From the NCBI GenBank assembly GCA_016762995.1, contig JAESUT010000131.1:1-8266 (forward strand): a DNA stretch of 8,266 nt, in the 5' to 3' direction. The notes beneath the pieces are model-generated. The model searched no databases and was not told the DNA's origin. It saw only the letters and a program-made list of their open reading frames with translations. The stretch is from Gammaproteobacteria bacterium (GTDB taxonomy: Bacteria > Pseudomonadota > Gammaproteobacteria > Pseudomonadales > Pseudohongiellaceae). This document shows positions 6,305 through 8,266 of this stretch, in pieces (position 1 is the first letter of the stretch; each line of letters begins with the position of its first letter). Position numbers and translations under genes: made by a program.

Positions 6305-6982
6305 ATGGAATTAGAAAATTTACTCTCTTATCTATTTCGCTGGATTCACTTTTTTGCTGGCATCACCTGGATCGGCATTCTGTACTACTTCAACTTCGTG
6401 CAGACTGAATTCTTCAAAGAAACTGATGCCGCGGCCAAGTCGTCTGCAATTTCCAAACTCGTTCCACGGGCTCTCTGGTGGTTCCGCTACGGCGCCCTCC
6501 TTACATTCCTATCGGGTTTAGCTCTGGTTGGCTTTCTTGGCAGCGCCGTTAATTTCTACATCATGATTGGTATGCTGTTGGGCACGATAATGTTCCTCAA
6601 CGTCTGGCTGATCATTTGGCCAGCTCAGCAGATCGTTATTGCCTCAACCAACGCTGTGCTTGGCGGAGGTGAAGCCGATCCAGCCGCTGCAGGCGCTCTC
6701 GCAAAAGCTGGCCTAGCATCACGCACGAATACTCTATTCTCTCTTCCCATGTTGTTCTTCATGGGAGCTTCTTCGCATCTAGACGGTAGCGGACGCCTGC
6801 CCATGTCGATGGACGGTGGGGTTGGCAGCCTTGCACAAATCCTCTGTCTCGTCATAATTCTTGGTCTGGCATTTAACGGCATTAAAGGAAAACAAGGCCC
6901 GATGACAAGTGTGGTTGGTGTAATTCACATGGGCATTGCCCTTACCGCCGTACTCGTTCTTATCATGCAATTCCTCTCCTAA
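6305..6982 (+). CDS. PuuD-type (urate hydroxylase N-terminal domain) membrane protein without cytochrome
   Basis: This 225-residue integral membrane protein has about six segments (near 11-33, 57-78, 82-106, 143-158, 176-193 and 202-224). The RWIHFFAGITWIGILYYFNF start and the ALWWFRYGALLTFLSGL segment resemble the membrane part of urate hydroxylase PuuD. In the full-length enzyme this part is followed by a cytochrome c domain; here there is no CxxCH and the protein simply ends. Histidines at 15, 158 and 208 lie in or beside membrane segments and could bind heme, which is inference. The name does not prove urate oxidation: no purine-catabolism gene is in view, and the short form may be a general redox membrane protein. 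ATG has GGAG at 7-nt spacing (6294-6297). Likely monocistronic, ending at a strong hairpin. Confidence 0.7.
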   Translation: MELENLLSYLFRWIHFFAGITWIGILYYFNFVQTEFFKETDAAAKSSAISKLVPRALWWFRYGALLTFLSGLALVGFLGSAVNFYIMIGMLLGTIMFLNVWLIIWPAQQIVIASTNAVLGGGEADPAAAGALAKAGLASRTNTLFSLPMLFFMGASSHLDGSGRLPMSMDGGVGSLAQILCLVIILGLAFNGIKGKQGPMTSVVGVIHMGIALTAVLVLIMQFLS

Positions 6983-6992
6983 CAGATACTCT

Positions 6993-7037
6993 CTACACGC
7001 ACCGCTAGCGTTATTCGCTACGGTGCGTGTAGTGTTT
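6993..7037 (+). terminator. hairpin after the PuuD-like gene, probable terminator
   Basis: CTACACGCACCG (6993-7004) pairs perfectly with CGGTGCGTGTAG (7021-7032). The helix continues with TAGCG/CGCTA past one bulged C, closing on a TTATT loop. The stem of about 17 bp is very stable, but the following tract is only TGTTT. It lies 10 bp after the stop codon. Confidence 0.65.
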
Positions 7038-7087
7038 AAAGCTCAGCCCACCAATACTGCTTCCATCACTTTCCCAGCCTCGTTTCC

Positions 7088-7096
7088 TGTTAGAAT
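7088..7096 (+). promoter_or_regulatory. candidate extended -10 promoter for sodB
   Basis: TAGAAT (7091-7096) is preceded by TGT, an extended -10 element, with no good -35. It would give a 5' leader of about 100 nt. No clear Fur box or other operator was recognised between it and the gene. Confidence 0.35.
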
Positions 7097-7201
7097 AGGC
7101 ACCTCGTAGCACTGCTAAACACCCCGTTAATACTGAAAACATTCAGAGAATGGGCCCGCGTTTACCTTGCTTTTATATCCTGTTACTGGAATGAAGAAAT
7201 T

Positions 7202-7795
7202 ATGAATCTAGAATTACCTGAGCTTCCTTTTGCAAAAGAAGCATTAGAACCACATATGTCTGCCAACACACTGGATTTTCACCACGGCAAACATCACCGC
7301 GCTTACGTAGTAAAAGGCAATGAATTACTGGCTGATGCAAACACCTCTGCTGATAGTTTGGAAGAACTGGTAAAAGAAACGGCAAAAACAGGCGGAGCCC
7401 TGTTTAACAATGTAGGCCAACACTACAACCACAGCTTCTTCTGGAATTGCCTTAGCGCTTCCGGCGGCGGCGCGCCAAGCGGCGATATCGCCAAGAAGAT
7501 AGACGAAGCCTTCGGCAGCTACGACAAATTTAAAGCTGAATTCATAGCAGGCGGAATGGGGCAATTCGGCAGCGGCTGGGTATGGCTAGTAAGCGATGGC
7601 ACTACGCTCAAGATCGCAAAGTCCGCCAACGCAGAAACTCCACTAACCGCAGGCATGACCCCCATCCTAGTCTGTGACGTCTGGGAACACGCCTACTACT
7701 TAGACTTCCAGAACCGAAGACCTGACTTCCTAAGCTCATTCCTAGACAACCTAGTCAACTGGGACTTCGCGAACGAGAACCTAGCAAGCGCTTAG
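7202..7795 (+). CDS. sodB: superoxide dismutase [Fe]
   Basis: This 197-residue enzyme converts superoxide to oxygen and hydrogen peroxide; it has no signal peptide, so it is cytoplasmic. The four metal ligands are visible: His27 (FHHGKHH), His77 (NHSFFW), Asp159 and His163 (DVWEHAYY). The iron type is indicated by Gln73, four residues before His77, and by Ala144 in SANAETPL, where Mn enzymes carry the active-site glutamine. The length is normal and the protein is complete. The segment GGMGQFGSGWVWLV recalls alphaproteobacterial SodB more than the enterobacterial NFGSGWTWLV form. The ribosome site is weak (GAAG, 5 nt before ATG). Codon use changes sharply near 7570: CTA is 1 of 11 leucine codons before it but 7 of 9 after it. 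The gene is followed by a classic terminator and converges on groEL. Confidence 0.96.
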   Translation: MNLELPELPFAKEALEPHMSANTLDFHHGKHHRAYVVKGNELLADANTSADSLEELVKETAKTGGALFNNVGQHYNHSFFWNCLSASGGGAPSGDIAKKIDEAFGSYDKFKAEFIAGGMGQFGSGWVWLVSDGTTLKIAKSANAETPLTAGMTPILVCDVWEHAYYLDFQNRRPDFLSSFLDNLVNWDFANENLASA

Positions 7796-7816
7796 AACTA
7801 AATTTCCTAGCAACCA

Positions 7817-7852
7817 CAAAAAAAGGCAGAACCTCACGGTCCTGCCTTTTTT
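7817..7852 (+). terminator. rho-independent terminator of sodB, probably bidirectional
   Basis: GGCAG-A-ACC and GGT-C-CTGCC form a stem around a TCAC loop, flanked by seven A and six T, so it can work in both directions. On the minus strand the A-C mismatch becomes a G-U pair, making it stronger for transcripts coming from groEL. It is also the first element of repeat copy A. Confidence 0.9.
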
Positions 7853-7988
7853 AATGCCAGTAGAAACCAAGTTCTACCAGTCTTCAAAATCGGTCTCTAG
7901 GGAGAGGATTGAGCCTTCCTGGCGAGGCGCTTATGGATGCCGAAGCGCAGCGTATAGACCATACGTGAGTATCGAAAATCCCAATCCA
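7818..7988. repeat. structured tandem repeat, copy A (partly decayed)
   Basis: This copy matches the next one (8012-8221) element by element, about 190 bp apart: terminator, short hairpin (7860-7877), the invariant 17-mer at 7877-7893, the left palindrome arm at roughly 80% identity to about 7955, and the start of the right arm to about 7988 at about two-thirds identity, many of the changes being transitions. Only an inner hairpin (CGTAT-AGACC-ATACG) remains of the palindrome; the outer right arm is lost or replaced. This and copy B account for nearly all of the 424-bp space without genes between sodB and groEL. Confidence 0.75.
7860..7877. other. short hairpin of copy A
   Basis: GTAGAA (7860-7865) and TTCTAC (7872-7877) form a 6-bp stem with a 6-nt loop, directly against the conserved CAGTCTTC sequence. 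Copy B has a stem of different sequence in the same place. Confidence 0.6.
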
Positions 7989-8011
7989 GACTTTACTCAT
8001 ACCCTAGAAAC

Positions 8012-8044
8012 AAAAAAGGACAGAACCTTTAGGTCCCATCCTTT
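8012..8044 (-). terminator. probable groEL-side terminator (copy B)
   Basis: Read on the minus strand, AAAGGA-TG-GGACC pairs with GGTTC-TG-TCCTTT around a TAAA loop. It gives a continuous 13-bp stem if G-U pairs are counted, ending in six U. On the plus strand the same pairs are A-C mismatches, so the element is oriented to stop transcription arriving from groEL. Confidence 0.75.
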
Positions 8045-8047
8045 CCA

Positions 8048-8067
8048 TTGATCGAGATTCCGATCAA
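8048..8067. other. short hairpin of copy B
   Basis: TTGATCG (8048-8054) and CGATCAA (8061-8067) form a perfect 7-bp stem with a 6-nt loop, directly next to CCAGTCTTCAAAATCGG. Its position matches the copy A hairpin but its sequence does not. Confidence 0.65.
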
Positions 8068-8076
8068 CCAGTCTTC

Positions 8077-8221
8077 AAAATCGGGTGCTGGGGCGAGGAT
8101 TGAACCTCTCTGGCAAGGCGGCTTAGGGACCCGAAGCGCAGTGTAGTCGTCCTACACGAGCATCGGAAGCCCTAAGCCAACGCCGCCAGGGAGGTTCAAG
8201 ACCGCCCCAGCGCCCGATTTT
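8077..8221. repeat. 145-nt imperfect palindrome at the groEL 3' end
   Basis: Two 70-nt arms (8077-8146 and 8152-8221) are exactly symmetric around a 5-nt loop (8147-8151). From the base, helices of 19 bp (one wobble), 14 bp (one wobble), 9, 4 and 6 bp are separated by small internal loops. The right arm ends inside the groEL stop codon. It could form an RNA hairpin in the groEL 3' UTR or a DNA cruciform. Confidence 0.85.
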
Positions 8222-8266
8222 ACATCATGCCGGGCATTCCGCCCATACCACCCATATCAGGCATAC
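8220..8266 (-). CDS. groEL: chaperonin GroEL, last residues only
   Basis: The minus-strand frame entering from the right edge ends MPDMGGMGGMPGMM before TAA (8220-8222). A Gly-Gly-Met tail of this kind is characteristic of GroEL, where it projects into the folding chamber. Only 14 complete residues are visible, so the call rests on this tail. The gene converges on sodB, and its stop codon overlaps the palindrome. Confidence 0.85.
   Translation of the reverse strand, partial: MPDMGGMGGMPGMM

Larger units (their letters stand above)
8012..8221. repeat. structured tandem repeat, copy B (more intact)
   Basis: Read from groEL, this copy consists of the 145-nt palindrome, the conserved 17-mer (8068-8084), a short hairpin (8048-8067) and a terminator (8012-8044). 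Its right palindrome arm is complete, unlike copy A. I do not recognise it as a named repeat family. Confidence 0.75.

Noticed and set aside
7854..8051. Plus-strand open frame of 65 codons after sodB
   Set aside because: It starts right behind the sodB terminator and consists of the repeat module. No ribosome site or protein similarity is visible.
8090..8210. tRNA-like T-arm sequences (GGTTCAAT, GGTTCAAGA) in both palindrome arms
   Set aside because: No acceptor, D or anticodon stems can be built around them, and their symmetry is explained by the palindrome itself.
7817..8221. Integron attC array or CRISPR
   Set aside because: There are no attC core sites, cassette genes or integrase, and only two long diverged repeats rather than short identical ones with spacers.

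Overview
The window looks like a chromosomal segment from a gammaproteobacterium of moderate GC content, probably marine. This rests on overall gene character: an Fe-type superoxide dismutase, a GroEL tail ending in GGM repeats, a tRNA-Leu with an encoded CCA, a PaaG-like crotonase and a PuuD-type membrane domain. No taxonomic marker was aligned, so the placement is tentative.

Left third (1-4137, minus strand, read right to left). A compact four-gene operon-like block runs from a 14-TM DHA2-type MFS exporter to a PEP-utilising protein with a mobile phosphohistidine domain. It continues with a separate ATP-grasp (PPDK N-terminal) protein and then a VWA-domain protein cut by the left edge. The two middle genes together form a dikinase of the rifampin phosphotransferase / phenylphosphate synthase kind. 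The halves sit on two polypeptides, the His-carrying subunit comes first, and the pyruvate-binding TIM barrel of PEP synthase is absent. With the exporter beside them, phosphorylation plus efflux of a small molecule is a reasonable but unproven reading.

Middle (4138-6304). A minus-strand tRNA-Leu(UAG) has a strong stable-RNA promoter. Divergent from it is a PaaG-like crotonase that lacks both hydratase glutamates. Converging on the crotonase is an orphan single-TM coiled-coil protein.

Right third (6305-8266). A stand-alone PuuD-type membrane domain without its cytochrome is followed by a strong hairpin, then by sodB (FeSOD). The end of groEL enters from the right on the minus strand. The 424-bp gap between the convergent sodB and groEL genes is the most unusual part. 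It holds two imperfect tandem copies of one structured module: a long palindrome, a short hairpin and a terminator, when read on the minus strand. The copy touching groEL contains a nearly intact 145-nt palindrome whose arm runs into the groEL stop codon. The short hairpin has the same shape but different sequence in the two copies, which suggests selection on RNA structure.
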